Of a DNA stretch of 62,292 bases, positions 44,207 through 52,635 are shown in pieces. The notes under the pieces are model-generated. The model ran no database searches and was not told the DNA's origin. It worked only from the letters and a program-made list of their open reading frames with translations. Both the position numbers and the translations under genes were made by a program. The DNA comes from Fidelibacterota bacterium (GTDB lineage: Bacteria > Fidelibacterota > UBA8477 > JABMPR01), in the NCBI GenBank assembly GCA_021734255.1, contig JAIPJM010000003.1, positions 125,517 to 187,808 of the forward strand, written 5' to 3'. Within the stretch, counting starts at the first letter, position 1. Every line of letters starts with the position of its first letter.

Positions 44207-44662
44207 CTATTTTTTATTCTCTGATTTACGCTTCTTTTTCTTCTTGATCAGGTGACGGTTCTCATGAAAGTATTTAGCCATGATCTTGGAGACGGCAGCT
44301 GGAACAACCTTCTTAATAGCCTGCTCCGGTTTCAATAGCTTTCTTTTTCTAAAGTGGTCTTCGTCCCATGTTTCCTTCAGCTTGGTGACCTCCATGAAGT
44401 AAAGTTTGACCTTATACCGGCCACCATTTTTCTCGTAAGTATAACTGCCGATCTCTTTCTTCGATAATTCACCCTTGATACCGGCTTCTTCCAGGGCTTC
44501 CTTGGCAGCTGACTTCCGGGCACTAAGGTCCCAGTCAACGGATCCTTTGGGAACGATCCAGCGTTTACTCCCCCGGGCTGTGACCAGGACGACCTTTCCC
44601 TGATAGACCGGGAGTACACCGGACTGTTTAAAATAACGATGCTTATTGGGTTTGGATGCCAT
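44207..44662 (-). CDS. Nudix hydrolase
   Basis: 151 residues with a Nudix fold: QSGVLPVYQGKVVLVTARG, KRWIVPKGSVDWDLSA and the box G-x14-K-E-x2-EE-x-G-I (KSAAKEALEEAGIKGEL). Two consensus positions differ (first Glu is Leu, Arg before Glu is Lys), but the metal-binding Glu residues remain. The ARGSKRWIVPKG pattern recalls diphosphoinositol/dinucleotide polyphosphate hydrolases. The C-terminus is a Lys-rich tail (IKKKKKRKSENKK). It is followed directly by the ATL gene. Confidence 0.87.
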   Translation of the reverse strand: MASKPNKHRYFKQSGVLPVYQGKVVLVTARGSKRWIVPKGSVDWDLSARKSAAKEALEEAGIKGELSKKEIGSYTYEKNGGRYKVKLYFMEVTKLKETWDEDHFRKRKLLKPEQAIKKVVPAAVSKIMAKYFHENRHLIKKKKKRKSENKK

Positions 44663-44694
44663 AGAGTAGATTTATCCCGTCTAAACTGTATTAA

Positions 44695-45306
44695 TTACGG
44701 CGTTCTTAAATCCGACACGCGCTCCAGGAAACTCCCGTCCTCCAGATATCGGTAAATATCCTCTCCGGGGCATTGGGTCTCAGCATAATCCTTGTGACTT
44801 TTGATCTTTTCCTGAGGGACATTGTATTTGTTGGCCAGCATGGCTGTCAATCGAGCCAATTGTTCGAACTGGGTCTCAGACAAGATCTGGTTCTCATAAT
44901 TACCCATGACGCAGATGAGGGCATGCCCCCTTGGATCATAGCTCGTATTGGTATCCCCGGGGTATTGAATAGGTCGGGCTTCATAGATATTGCCCTTCAG
45001 GTCGATCATGTAATGGTAAGGGTTGTCCATCCAGTTTTTGGAAGAGCGACTCCAGGATTGTAATCCGATGAGATACTTGATCACGTCCTTATCCTCCGGA
45101 AAATCTTCACCACCATGATGAATAGTGACGTACTCGATCTCGTGGGTATCCAGGAGAGGAATGGAGTCAGCAGCAGGGACCCAGCCCCAATCTGTGCGGG
45201 TCACTACCTCCAGTTGGGATAGATCAACAGTTACAGGTTCAACCTTGTGGGCACAACTGCTCATGATAAGTGTCAAAACAATGATTGCGGTAAGTCTCAA
45301 TTTCAT
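44695..45306 (-). CDS. N-acetylmuramoyl-L-alanine amidase (Amidase_2/PGRP), lipoprotein
   Basis: 203 residues. A lipobox (IVLTLIMSSCAHK) predicts lipid anchoring. The amidase domain shows VTRTDWGWVPA, VTIHHGGEDF with the first zinc His, NPYHYMIDLKGNIYEARP, HALICVMGNYEN and IKSHKDYAETQCPG with the second His and the Cys ligand. It cleaves the lactyl-peptide bond in peptidoglycan, probably in recycling or cell separation. It is a different family from the Amidase_3 enzyme at 13431. Confidence 0.92.
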   Translation of the reverse strand: MKLRLTAIIVLTLIMSSCAHKVEPVTVDLSQLEVVTRTDWGWVPAADSIPLLDTHEIEYVTIHHGGEDFPEDKDVIKYLIGLQSWSRSSKNWMDNPYHYMIDLKGNIYEARPIQYPGDTNTSYDPRGHALICVMGNYENQILSETQFEQLARLTAMLANKYNVPQEKIKSHKDYAETQCPGEDIYRYLEDGSFLERVSDLRTP

Positions 45307-45328
45307 GGATAGATCCTTTATAGTTTGA

Positions 45329-45919
45329 TCACAACATACTCGGCAATTGCTTGGATGTCAGCATGTTTATGACTTTATATCTTCTTCTCTCCCGCGTTTC
45401 AGCGCGTTTAGCCGTGGTCATATACAGAGAAAAGTCTTTGCGTTGATTCTCCGTCAGGTTTTGCCAGAAAACTCCAGCTTCAGGGCTCTGCTTGAGCAGC
45501 ACCAGGAATTCTTTCGGTGGGTCAACGACCTCAGGCGTCCTGCGATCCCGCTCCCATTCTCCACTGGCCTTGGCCTCGTCAATGGGTGCCTGTCCGGAAG
45601 GCTGCATGAGTCCTTTTTCAATGAGCTCACTGACCTTCTTTTTGTTCACCTCAGACCACATACTGTTTGGTTTCCGGGGAGTAAACTTCTGCATATAGCG
45701 TTCATCGTCTATGGTCCGGATCACGCTGTCTATCCAGCCATAACAGAGAGCCTCCTGGACGGCTTCGCTCTTCGTCAATTCAGATTTTTTCGTGTGCTTT
45801 TTGAAATAAACCAACCACATGACAGAAAACTTTTCATGATTCTCGGCCAGCCATGACCGCCATTCCTCACGGGTAAGCACGGTCAGGGTCTGTTCATTAT
45901 TGATGGTGGCGTAGGACAC
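45329..45919 (-). CDS. YdeI/OmpD-associated family protein
   Basis: 196 residues with the family pattern: LTREEWRSWLAENHEKFSVM, VYFKKHTKKSELTKSEAVQE and ALCYGWIDSVIRTID, then FTPRKPNSMWSEVNKKKVSE and a C-terminal region ending with a conserved KRAETRERRRYKVI. YdeI-like proteins have been linked to bacteriocin or peptide tolerance in some species; the molecular role is unknown. No signal peptide. It lies 22 bases upstream of the amidase gene. Confidence 0.87.
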   Translation of the reverse strand: MSYATINNEQTLTVLTREEWRSWLAENHEKFSVMWLVYFKKHTKKSELTKSEAVQEALCYGWIDSVIRTIDDERYMQKFTPRKPNSMWSEVNKKKVSELIEKGLMQPSGQAPIDEAKASGEWERDRRTPEVVDPPKEFLVLLKQSPEAGVFWQNLTENQRKDFSLYMTTAKRAETRERRRYKVINMLTSKQLPSML

Positions 45920-46130
45920 GGCTAAAAATAATAAGGATTCAGCTAAATCACAGTAGCTCAGTGCGAATTTTCATACCTTCAAATAATAATCCGCCTATTT
46001 TGAGTGTAGATCAGACTCGTAAATTCACGATGAATCAGACGAACTGAACGAAATAGGGTTACATATTGAGCATGAATAAATGTTCGTCATCTTCGTTTAA
46101 TTCGTTGTTAAAAGAAAAGAGAAGGCCGAT

Positions 46131-46892
46131 ATGCGAATTGTATCCTGGAATGTGAATGGTATTCGAGCAGTTGTAAAAAAGGGATTCTGGGACTGGTTCA
46201 ATATGGATACCCCTGACATTCTGTGTCTGCAGGAGACCAAAGCCCAACCGAATCAACTGGATGATTCACTCATCAAACCGCTGGGTTACCATGCATACTA
46301 TCATTCTGCTGAGAAAAAAGGATATAGCGGTGTCACTACCTGGTGCAAAACAGAACCACTTTCGGTTGAAACAGCCATCCTGGACGATGCCTTCAATCGT
46401 GAAGGACGCATCATTCTCAGCGAGCACCCTGATTTCTATCTCTATAACGTCTACTTCCCTAATGGCCAAAAAGATCAGGACCGACTGGACTACAAGCTCC
46501 GCTTCTACGGTGCCCTTCAAGAGCATTTCCGCGAAAAGGACAAGATCAAACCCGTCATTATTACCGGTGATTTTAATACCGCCCATACAGAGATCGACCT
46601 GGCGCGACCCAAAGCCAACGAAAAGACCTCTGGATTCATGCCGGAAGAGCGGGTCTGGGTAGATCGCTATCTGGATAGCGGCCTGGTGGATACATTCCGG
46701 ATGGAGCACCCCAACGCCAAAGGCTATTATTCCTGGTGGAGTTACCGGGCGAACGCGCGTGTCAATAATGTTGGCTGGCGCATTGACTACTTTCTGGTAA
46801 GCGAAAAGATCGCCGCCAAAGTGGATGCATCTCGTATCCATCCCAATGTGATCGGTTCTGACCACTGCCCCGTCTCCCTGGTGCTGGCCTAG
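46131..46892 (+). CDS. xth: Exodeoxyribonuclease III
   Basis: Apurinic/apyrimidinic endonuclease and 3' exonuclease of base excision repair. 253 residues, normal length. Catalytic blocks: MRIVSWNVNGIRAVVKKGF (Asn), CLQETKAQ (metal Glu), YNVYFPNGQKD, ITGDFNTAHTEIDL (Asp and Asn), WRIDYFLVSEK and IGSDHCPVSLVLA with the active His. mutM begins 6 bases downstream, so glycosylase and AP endonuclease are coexpressed. Confidence 0.96.
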   Translation: MRIVSWNVNGIRAVVKKGFWDWFNMDTPDILCLQETKAQPNQLDDSLIKPLGYHAYYHSAEKKGYSGVTTWCKTEPLSVETAILDDAFNREGRIILSEHPDFYLYNVYFPNGQKDQDRLDYKLRFYGALQEHFREKDKIKPVIITGDFNTAHTEIDLARPKANEKTSGFMPEERVWVDRYLDSGLVDTFRMEHPNAKGYYSWWSYRANARVNNVGWRIDYFLVSEKIAAKVDASRIHPNVIGSDHCPVSLVLA

Positions 46893-46898
46893 GGATTT

Positions 46899-47699
46899 AT
46901 GCCTGAACTGCCAGAGGTCGAAACCGTTGTTCGTGGCTTACAAGTCACCATTATTGGCGAGACCCTGGTTGATATTGAAGTTCCCTGGGAGAAAGCCTTA
47001 GCACCAGACTCTGCCTATGATTCCCTGGTTGGGAAGACCATCCAAAATGTGACACGCCGGGCGAAATTCATTATCATGGAGCTGGATCAGGGCGCTTTGA
47101 TCACCCATTTACGGATGACCGGGAAACTGACGCCCGTTTATCCTGATAAACATGTTACCGTCATTCTTCACTTTGATTCCGGGAAAGCGCTCTACTTTCA
47201 GGATATGCGCAAATTTGGTCGCATGGTCTATAGCGATGATCCTGCTGAATTCCTGCAGCATTTGGGACCAGAGCCATTGGCCAAGGCCTTTACACCAATG
47301 GTTTTTCATGACATGTTGCAGGCAAAATCCAGATTGATCAAACCGCTCCTCATGGATCAGACCTTTATTGCAGGCCTGGGAAATATCTATGTGGATGAAG
47401 CCCTTTTTCAGGCTGGAATACACCCGCTCAGCACTGCTTCTTCCATACCGAAAAAACGCGCGTTCAGTCTTCACACAGCCATCCGGTCCATTCTCCAGGA
47501 CAGTATTGATGCCCAGGGTACCACGGTGGTAAATTTTTCACATGGGGATAATCAAAGCGGATCGTATCAAGTTGCACTGCAGGTCTATGGGCGTAGCGCT
47601 GAACCCTGCCTTATCTGCGATCGCCCGATCAAAAAGATCAAGGTAGGTCAGAGAGGCACCCATTTTTGTTCGAATTGTCAGAACTTGTATACATCTTGA
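46899..47699 (+). CDS. mutM: Formamidopyrimidine-DNA glycosylase (Fpg)
   Basis: Removes 8-oxoguanine and ring-opened purines. 266 residues beginning MPELPEVETVVRGL, where Pro2 and Glu3 are catalytic. RAKFIIMELDQGALITHLRM contains the conserved Lys and the H2TH domain follows (IAGLGNIYVDEALFQAGIHP). The C-terminal zinc finger is CLICDRPIKKIKVGQRGTHF followed by CSNC. All required parts are intact. Paired with xth upstream. Confidence 0.96.
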   Translation: MPELPEVETVVRGLQVTIIGETLVDIEVPWEKALAPDSAYDSLVGKTIQNVTRRAKFIIMELDQGALITHLRMTGKLTPVYPDKHVTVILHFDSGKALYFQDMRKFGRMVYSDDPAEFLQHLGPEPLAKAFTPMVFHDMLQAKSRLIKPLLMDQTFIAGLGNIYVDEALFQAGIHPLSTASSIPKKRAFSLHTAIRSILQDSIDAQGTTVVNFSHGDNQSGSYQVALQVYGRSAEPCLICDRPIKKIKVGQRGTHFCSNCQNLYTS

Positions 47700-47796
47700 G
47701 GGGCAGAACGACCGGTTTTGATGAATTAAAACTGGCCTTCATAATCAATGGTCCGTATGTTGCAAGCTAGTTGATTTCTTAAAAAAGGACCATGAC

Positions 47797-48423
47797 ATGT
47801 TAGACCTGTTCGCAACCATAAGCTCCAACTGGAATATCCCCCTCACAAACGGCCATTTCCTGGAGTTAAGCCTTCGTTTAATCATGGATGTGTTCATCGT
47901 TGTGCTCATCATCCGTTTTGCCTATTTGAAAAATCAGGATGGGGCTACCTATGTCTTCACCTTTGCACTATTCAATGTGCTGATCTTTTTTGTTACCTAT
48001 CTCATGAGCAATGCCTCCATGTCTATTGGATTCGCCTTTGGACTCTTTGCAGTTTTTGCTATCCTGCGCTACCGGACCAAGACCATTCCCATCAAAGAGA
48101 TGACCTATCTATTTCTGTTCATCACCCTGGGATTGGCCAATGCACTCCGCACTGCCCAGGTTGGTATGTCCGAAATGCTGCTGGTGAACCTGGTCATCAT
48201 GTTGGGCACCATCCTGGCGGAACGTATCTGGGCGGGACATCGACTGAGCGAAATGAGAGTTCGCTATGAACGTATTGATAATATCCAGCCTGATAAACGT
48301 GATGAACTCATTGCTGACCTTGAGCAACGGACCGGCCTAAGTATTGACTCTGTGAAGGTCCAACGCATTGATTTTAAAAGAAACACAGCCCGGATCCGGA
48401 TAAAATACCGACCGACCAAATAA
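47797..48423 (+). CDS. DUF4956 membrane protein
   Basis: 208 residues: four hydrophobic segments (LIMDVFIVVLIIRFAYL, YVFTFALFNVLIFFVTYLM, FAFGLFAVFAILRYR and MTYLFLFITLGLANAL) and a soluble C-terminal domain with DKRDELIADLEQRTGL. The RYRTKTIPIKEMTYLF block is typical of DUF4956, often found near VTC-type polyphosphate polymerase and CotH genes; only a distant CotH gene (28549) is in this window. It is followed 10 bases later by a DUF2490 gene. Confidence 0.88.
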   Translation: MLDLFATISSNWNIPLTNGHFLELSLRLIMDVFIVVLIIRFAYLKNQDGATYVFTFALFNVLIFFVTYLMSNASMSIGFAFGLFAVFAILRYRTKTIPIKEMTYLFLFITLGLANALRTAQVGMSEMLLVNLVIMLGTILAERIWAGHRLSEMRVRYERIDNIQPDKRDELIADLEQRTGLSIDSVKVQRIDFKRNTARIRIKYRPTK

Positions 48424-48433
48424 CAGGCCTAAT

Positions 48434-49060
48434 ATGTCCTTGCAGCGTCTTTTTATCATTGTCCTGTTAATTTCAGTCACAGGAGCATTTGCTGTAGAAC
48501 GTGATCAACGATCATCTCTTGCTGTTGCCATAAACCAGGATCTCCCCCGGGGATTTGACCTGGACTTCATTCATGATCTGCGCTTCCAGGATGGCAATTC
48601 TACTTTTTGGAAATCTCTTTCTGAACTTGAGCTTAGCTACAAGGTGAATAAATATCTCAAGATAGGTTCAGGCTACCGATATAGCATCTATGGCGATAAA
48701 TACAGCGAGCGCGGAACCTTCAACGCCACGTTTGACACAAAGACAGGTCGTATATCTCATAAATTGAGAGTCAAGTATCAGCATGATGTGGATAGTGATG
48801 ACGCACCGGAAAAGTATATCCGAACCCGGTACAGTTTGAGTCACAAACGTATCTACGGCTTCAAACCCTTTGTTGATGTCGAATGGTTCTACAGCCTGAA
48901 CACGGAACAGATCGAAAAACATCGGCAAAACCTTGGCGTGGATCGCAAGCTCACCAAAGTCACCAGCCTGGTGCTTTATTATCGTTTACAGGAAGAAATA
49001 AATGTCAATAATCCTGAAGGCACAGGAATGTTGGGAATTAAATTTGAGATCGAGATCTAA
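48434..49060 (+). CDS. DUF2490 outer-membrane beta-barrel protein
   Basis: 208 residues with a signal peptide (LQRLFIIVLLISVTGAFA) and alternating hydrophobic/polar strands: FWKSLSELELSYKVNKYLKI, GSGYRYSIYGD, HKLRVKYQHDVDSD and TSLVLYYRLQEEINVNN, ending in an aromatic-poor FEIEI. This pattern fits a small outer-membrane barrel of the DUF2490 family. Location just after DUF4956 suggests joint function; role unknown. Confidence 0.8.
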   Translation: MSLQRLFIIVLLISVTGAFAVERDQRSSLAVAINQDLPRGFDLDFIHDLRFQDGNSTFWKSLSELELSYKVNKYLKIGSGYRYSIYGDKYSERGTFNATFDTKTGRISHKLRVKYQHDVDSDDAPEKYIRTRYSLSHKRIYGFKPFVDVEWFYSLNTEQIEKHRQNLGVDRKLTKVTSLVLYYRLQEEINVNNPEGTGMLGIKFEIEI

Positions 49061-49081
49061 GTCGGACCGATAAAGGCAGGA

Positions 49082-49975
49082 CTACTTACATGTCTCGGAG
49101 GTCTGGCGAAAGCTGAAGAGGAAATGGATCTGCTCAGAGACCTCAGTCAGATCCAGCTGGTTCAGACCAGTTCCCCCTGCATAGAGTTTTGCGTTATGAA
49201 CCTGACAGAGCCGAACAAGTTCTTCCAGTTCACTTTGCGCGCCATCAATATCCTCGACATAGGTGGAAGACAGATAGACCCGATCCGGTTTAAGAGATGA
49301 AAATATTTTCTCTGTGTCTAATACGGGCGTCTGGGGTCCACTGAACAGGACCCGGAAACCATTCTGCTCCAGAACATGCTGGATCATCTTGGCGGCAATA
49401 TCATGGAGCTCCTCACTCATGGTGAGAACAAGGCTTTTTCCCTGGGCAGGGGCATGATTGACCACATCCTGTAGTCTGACAATACTGTCCCTGATAACCT
49501 GGGAGGCCAGATGCTCTTCAGATATGGTGATCTCGCCATTTGCCCATAAGAAACCGATGCGATGGAGGACCGGTGTGATCAGATCATCATAAAGAATAGC
49601 CAGGTCCTGATGAACCATGTAGGCACTATTGAGGATCATCTGGACCTCAGACTGCTCACAGGCAATAGCCTTCTCCTGGACGATGGGAACCAATGCTTCG
49701 AAATCCGCATCCAGAATGATCTGGCTCAGGTGACGGTTCGATTCATCCTCTAAAGGAACCAATGACAATCGCTGGGCATACTTCTGATTATCCTTGGCAA
49801 AAGCAGCGATCTGTTTCATGGAAAACTTGCGGTGTCCACCGGCAGTTTTTACACAATCCAGCTTACCAGAATCGGTCCAGCGCTTGACAGTTGCCACATT
49901 CACACCGAGGATCCGGGCGACTTCAGGGCTACTGAGAAGGGCTGTATTTTTGGCAGTTCTTTGCATAACGCTCAT
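49082..49975 (-). CDS. MerR-like regulator with B12-binding domain, CarH/LitR type
   Basis: 297 residues. Residues about 14-62 are a MerR-type helix-turn-helix (SPEVARILGVNVATVKRWTD, KTAGGHRKFSM). Residues about 85-172 form the four-helix cap of cobalamin-binding modules and 178-290 the Rossmann B12 domain. The cap holds W144-x9-E154-H155 (FLWANGEITISEEH), the light-sensing signature of CarH photoreceptors. The cobalamin ligand region is E189-L-H191-D-I-A, an ExHxxA version of ExHxxG. In known CarH proteins adenosylcobalamin keeps a DNA-bound repressor tetramer in the dark. No carotenoid genes are visible. It follows a TonB-receptor gene by about 30 bases. Confidence 0.85.
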   Translation of the reverse strand: MSVMQRTAKNTALLSSPEVARILGVNVATVKRWTDSGKLDCVKTAGGHRKFSMKQIAAFAKDNQKYAQRLSLVPLEDESNRHLSQIILDADFEALVPIVQEKAIACEQSEVQMILNSAYMVHQDLAILYDDLITPVLHRIGFLWANGEITISEEHLASQVIRDSIVRLQDVVNHAPAQGKSLVLTMSEELHDIAAKMIQHVLEQNGFRVLFSGPQTPVLDTEKIFSSLKPDRVYLSSTYVEDIDGAQSELEELVRLCQVHNAKLYAGGTGLNQLDLTEVSEQIHFLFSFRQTSETCK

Positions 49976-50007
49976 TTTATGATTCCTGTTAAACTAAACC
50001 TTTTTAC

Positions 50008-52275
50008 TTAAATTTCCGCAGTAATTCCAATCGTTGGGAGAATTCCTAGGCTCTGATTTTCTACAAGCTCACCGGTGTTCCTATCAAAGGCTGGTGTGCT
50101 TACTGCTTTGCGATTGTATACATTTTGGATATCGATATAGGTCACCAGATCCCAACCATTATTGGTCCAGCGACGATCCAGTCTTACATCCAGGTTATGG
50201 TTGGCTGCCAGGCGGAGCGCATTGTACTGATCCACCATCTGATTGCCATTAGCATCCAGCGGCGTGTAGGGTTTACCAGTCGCATAGCGTAGCTTAGTAC
50301 TGAATTCCCATTTTTCATTGAACACATACCCGCCACCAACATTCATGATCCAGGTCTGATCAAAACTACCGGGGCGTTCGATACCATCCAGGGCCGTGAA
50401 CATGGACTGATTGTAACTCACGCTGGCTGTCCCATAACAGGGTACTTCCGACATCTTTTTCTGGATAAATAGCTCCATACCCCTGGCCCATCCTGAGCCA
50501 TCATTACTCAGGGGATCCACTCCGAAAGAGGCAAAGCCTTCATCAGAGCCACCAAAACCAGCCCCGGTGTTCACCATGACCAGATAGGGTCGGGTCAGGC
50601 TAGCCGGATAGTTGTGGTACCATTTTTTGTATCCCTCAACGCGGATCTTCGTGTCATCCCGCCATAGATACTCCAGCCCCAGTACCAACTGATCTGCCTG
50701 GATGGGGTCCAGCGTCCGATTCAGTGGATTGGATACCAGCCAGATCGTGCTGGGATACTGATTATACCGTCCCAGACTACCTGTAATCGTCACTTCACCA
50801 GTCAGGTCATAATTCATTGAAATTCTAGGTGATAAAACCGGAGCTGCATCCAGGAAACTGGAGTGATCAGCACGCAGTCCCAGTGTGGTGTTGAAGCGGA
50901 ACTGACGGTATGAAAGCTGTGCATAGCCTCCTGTTACATAGCCGATTTCTTTCAGTTCTGAATCAATATTCAGTGTTCCCACACCCGGGATGTTATCCTG
51001 CTGTAGGAAGAGATCGGACGAAAAGTCCACCTGGCTCAATTTTACACCCGTGCTCAGACGCAGACTTTTATTCAAGCGCCAGGTCACATCGCTTTTCAAT
51101 GAAGTGTTTATATCCGAGCTGGCATTCTGAAATATGGGAGCCAGGCTTGCATCTCTCTGGAGGAAATCGTAGGAAACACGCACCTGGCTCAGGTTGGCAC
51201 TTAGGAGGCCTTTTGACATGACATGTCTATAATTAACGCCGAATACATACTGCTTCTGATCGCTACCCAGTATGCGGCTATTGTCGTTACGCTGTTCAAG
51301 GGTCTCATTGAACCACTTCACATTATCCAGGGCGGCAATTCCCAGGAAAGTGAGTTGGTCCGTTTCATTCAAATTGTAGGTCGCTTTGGTCAGGAAATCC
51401 CAGTATTCCGGTACAAATCCGAAGCCGGCTGCCTTGAAAATGAAGTCCAGATAGGAGCGGCGAGCCGAGAAGAGAAAATTTCCATTACCCGTAAGTGGTC
51501 CTTCCAGGTTCAGGCCAAACTGGCTGGCTGAAATGGTGGCTTTTGTGGCCAACTGATCATTGAGGCCTTCCCGAAGGGAGATATCCAGGATGGAACTGAG
51601 TCTATCACCATATTTCACCGAGAATCCACCGGTGGAAAACGAGGTCTCATCCACAAAATCCAGATTGATATAGCTCTGGGGACCCCCACTGGCACCCTGG
51701 GTACCGAAGTGGTTGATGTTCGGGATCTCGATCCCTTCCACCAGATAAAGATTTTCGCTGGGTGCACCACCCCTGACGATCAAATCATTCCGACCACCAT
51801 CGGCCTGGGCAACGCCAGGAAGAATAGAGACAGCCCGGATCACATCTTCAAAACCACCGGGAAGCCGTCTGATCTCCTCCTGTGATTGAACCTGAGTGCT
51901 TGTTGGTGTATCCTGACTCTTGCTGAAGTATTCAGCAACCACGACTGCAGCTTCTAACTCTATGAGCGTTTGCTGTAATTCCACATCGACCAGCGTTGGT
52001 CGTGAGGTCTTGACAACCAGATCGGTGATCATGCGAGATGTGTAGCCAATATAATCCACACGTATCTGGTAATTCCCAACGGGAAGTCCCGATATAATGA
52101 AGCGACCTTCAAGGTCAGTAGCGGCACCAGAGGTGGTGCCTTCAACGATCACATTGGCACCGATAATGGCTTCACCGGTGACTGCATCTGTAATTTTCCC
52201 CTGAATGGATCCCCGGGACTGAGCCAGACCTGCACTCAGTGAAACAAGTGTTATTAGTAGCAATCTATATATCAT
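50008..52275 (-). CDS. TonB-dependent outer-membrane receptor
   Basis: About 755 residues. Signal peptide (MIYRLLLITLVSLSAGLAQ), then a carboxypeptidase-regulatory-like domain (GSIQGKITDAVTGEAIIGAN), the plug domain (STQVQSQEEIRRLPGGFEDV, DLIVRGGAPSENLYLVEGIE) and a barrel of about 500 residues ending YNRKAVSTPAFDRNTG and an aromatic-poor end. It imports an unknown ligand in an energy-dependent way. I chose ATG 52275 (GGAG upstream); a TTG at 52296 is also in frame. The B12-binding regulator gene follows directly, raising the idea of cobalamin-related control or cargo. Confidence 0.9.
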   Translation of the reverse strand: MIYRLLLITLVSLSAGLAQSRGSIQGKITDAVTGEAIIGANVIVEGTTSGAATDLEGRFIISGLPVGNYQIRVDYIGYTSRMITDLVVKTSRPTLVDVELQQTLIELEAAVVVAEYFSKSQDTPTSTQVQSQEEIRRLPGGFEDVIRAVSILPGVAQADGGRNDLIVRGGAPSENLYLVEGIEIPNINHFGTQGASGGPQSYINLDFVDETSFSTGGFSVKYGDRLSSILDISLREGLNDQLATKATISASQFGLNLEGPLTGNGNFLFSARRSYLDFIFKAAGFGFVPEYWDFLTKATYNLNETDQLTFLGIAALDNVKWFNETLEQRNDNSRILGSDQKQYVFGVNYRHVMSKGLLSANLSQVRVSYDFLQRDASLAPIFQNASSDINTSLKSDVTWRLNKSLRLSTGVKLSQVDFSSDLFLQQDNIPGVGTLNIDSELKEIGYVTGGYAQLSYRQFRFNTTLGLRADHSSFLDAAPVLSPRISMNYDLTGEVTITGSLGRYNQYPSTIWLVSNPLNRTLDPIQADQLVLGLEYLWRDDTKIRVEGYKKWYHNYPASLTRPYLVMVNTGAGFGGSDEGFASFGVDPLSNDGSGWARGMELFIQKKMSEVPCYGTASVSYNQSMFTALDGIERPGSFDQTWIMNVGGGYVFNEKWEFSTKLRYATGKPYTPLDANGNQMVDQYNALRLAANHNLDVRLDRRWTNNGWDLVTYIDIQNVYNRKAVSTPAFDRNTGELVENQSLGILPTIGITAEI

Positions 52276-52379
52276 TTCCAAGCTCCAACCTTTCAATTCT
52301 TCACAGGACTTTTCTCTGCCTGTTACCCCAAATTAGACTATTTTTGTCACATTGCAAGAAAAAAGAGCGTTATGCGCGT

Positions 52380-52625
52380 TTTAAAGATAAAAACACCCTT
52401 GTCTGTCATTCTGAGCAGAGTGGAACGTAGCGAAGAATCTTGGTCCGAAATTCCAGATTATGACTAGTGCACGAACGCGAGGGTTCTTCGGGTTCACTTC
52501 GAGAGCCTCAGTGTCCTCCTCAGCTGAACAGGAATAAAGGATCAAGATCCTTCACTCCTACCTCGGCCGCACTTCGTCAAGCTCAGTGTGACACTCTGTG
52601 AATCGTTCAGGATGACAATGAGGAG
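52380..52625. repeat. Dispersed CTGAG...CTCAG-type repeat region
   Basis: Noncoding region between the TonB-receptor promoter and the next gene. It begins GTCATTCTGAGCAGAG with CGAAGAATCTTGG, and ends AAGATCCTTCACTC ... GTTCAGGATGACA, so the left and right ends are inverted relatives of each other. A second partial copy seems inserted in the middle (GGGTTCTTCGGGTTCACTTC). It belongs to the same family as 39209-39345 and 60595-61063. The rest of the 52276-52635 gap shows no gene. Confidence 0.65.
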
Positions 52626-52635
52626 GAGGGTGGGC

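Noticed and set aside
46266..46865. 199-codon minus-strand frame
   Set aside because: Antisense to xth, which has all catalytic motifs.
52276..52380. Cobalamin riboswitch upstream of the TonB receptor
   Set aside because: No B12-box-like sequence was found on the minus strand between the receptor start and the repeat region.
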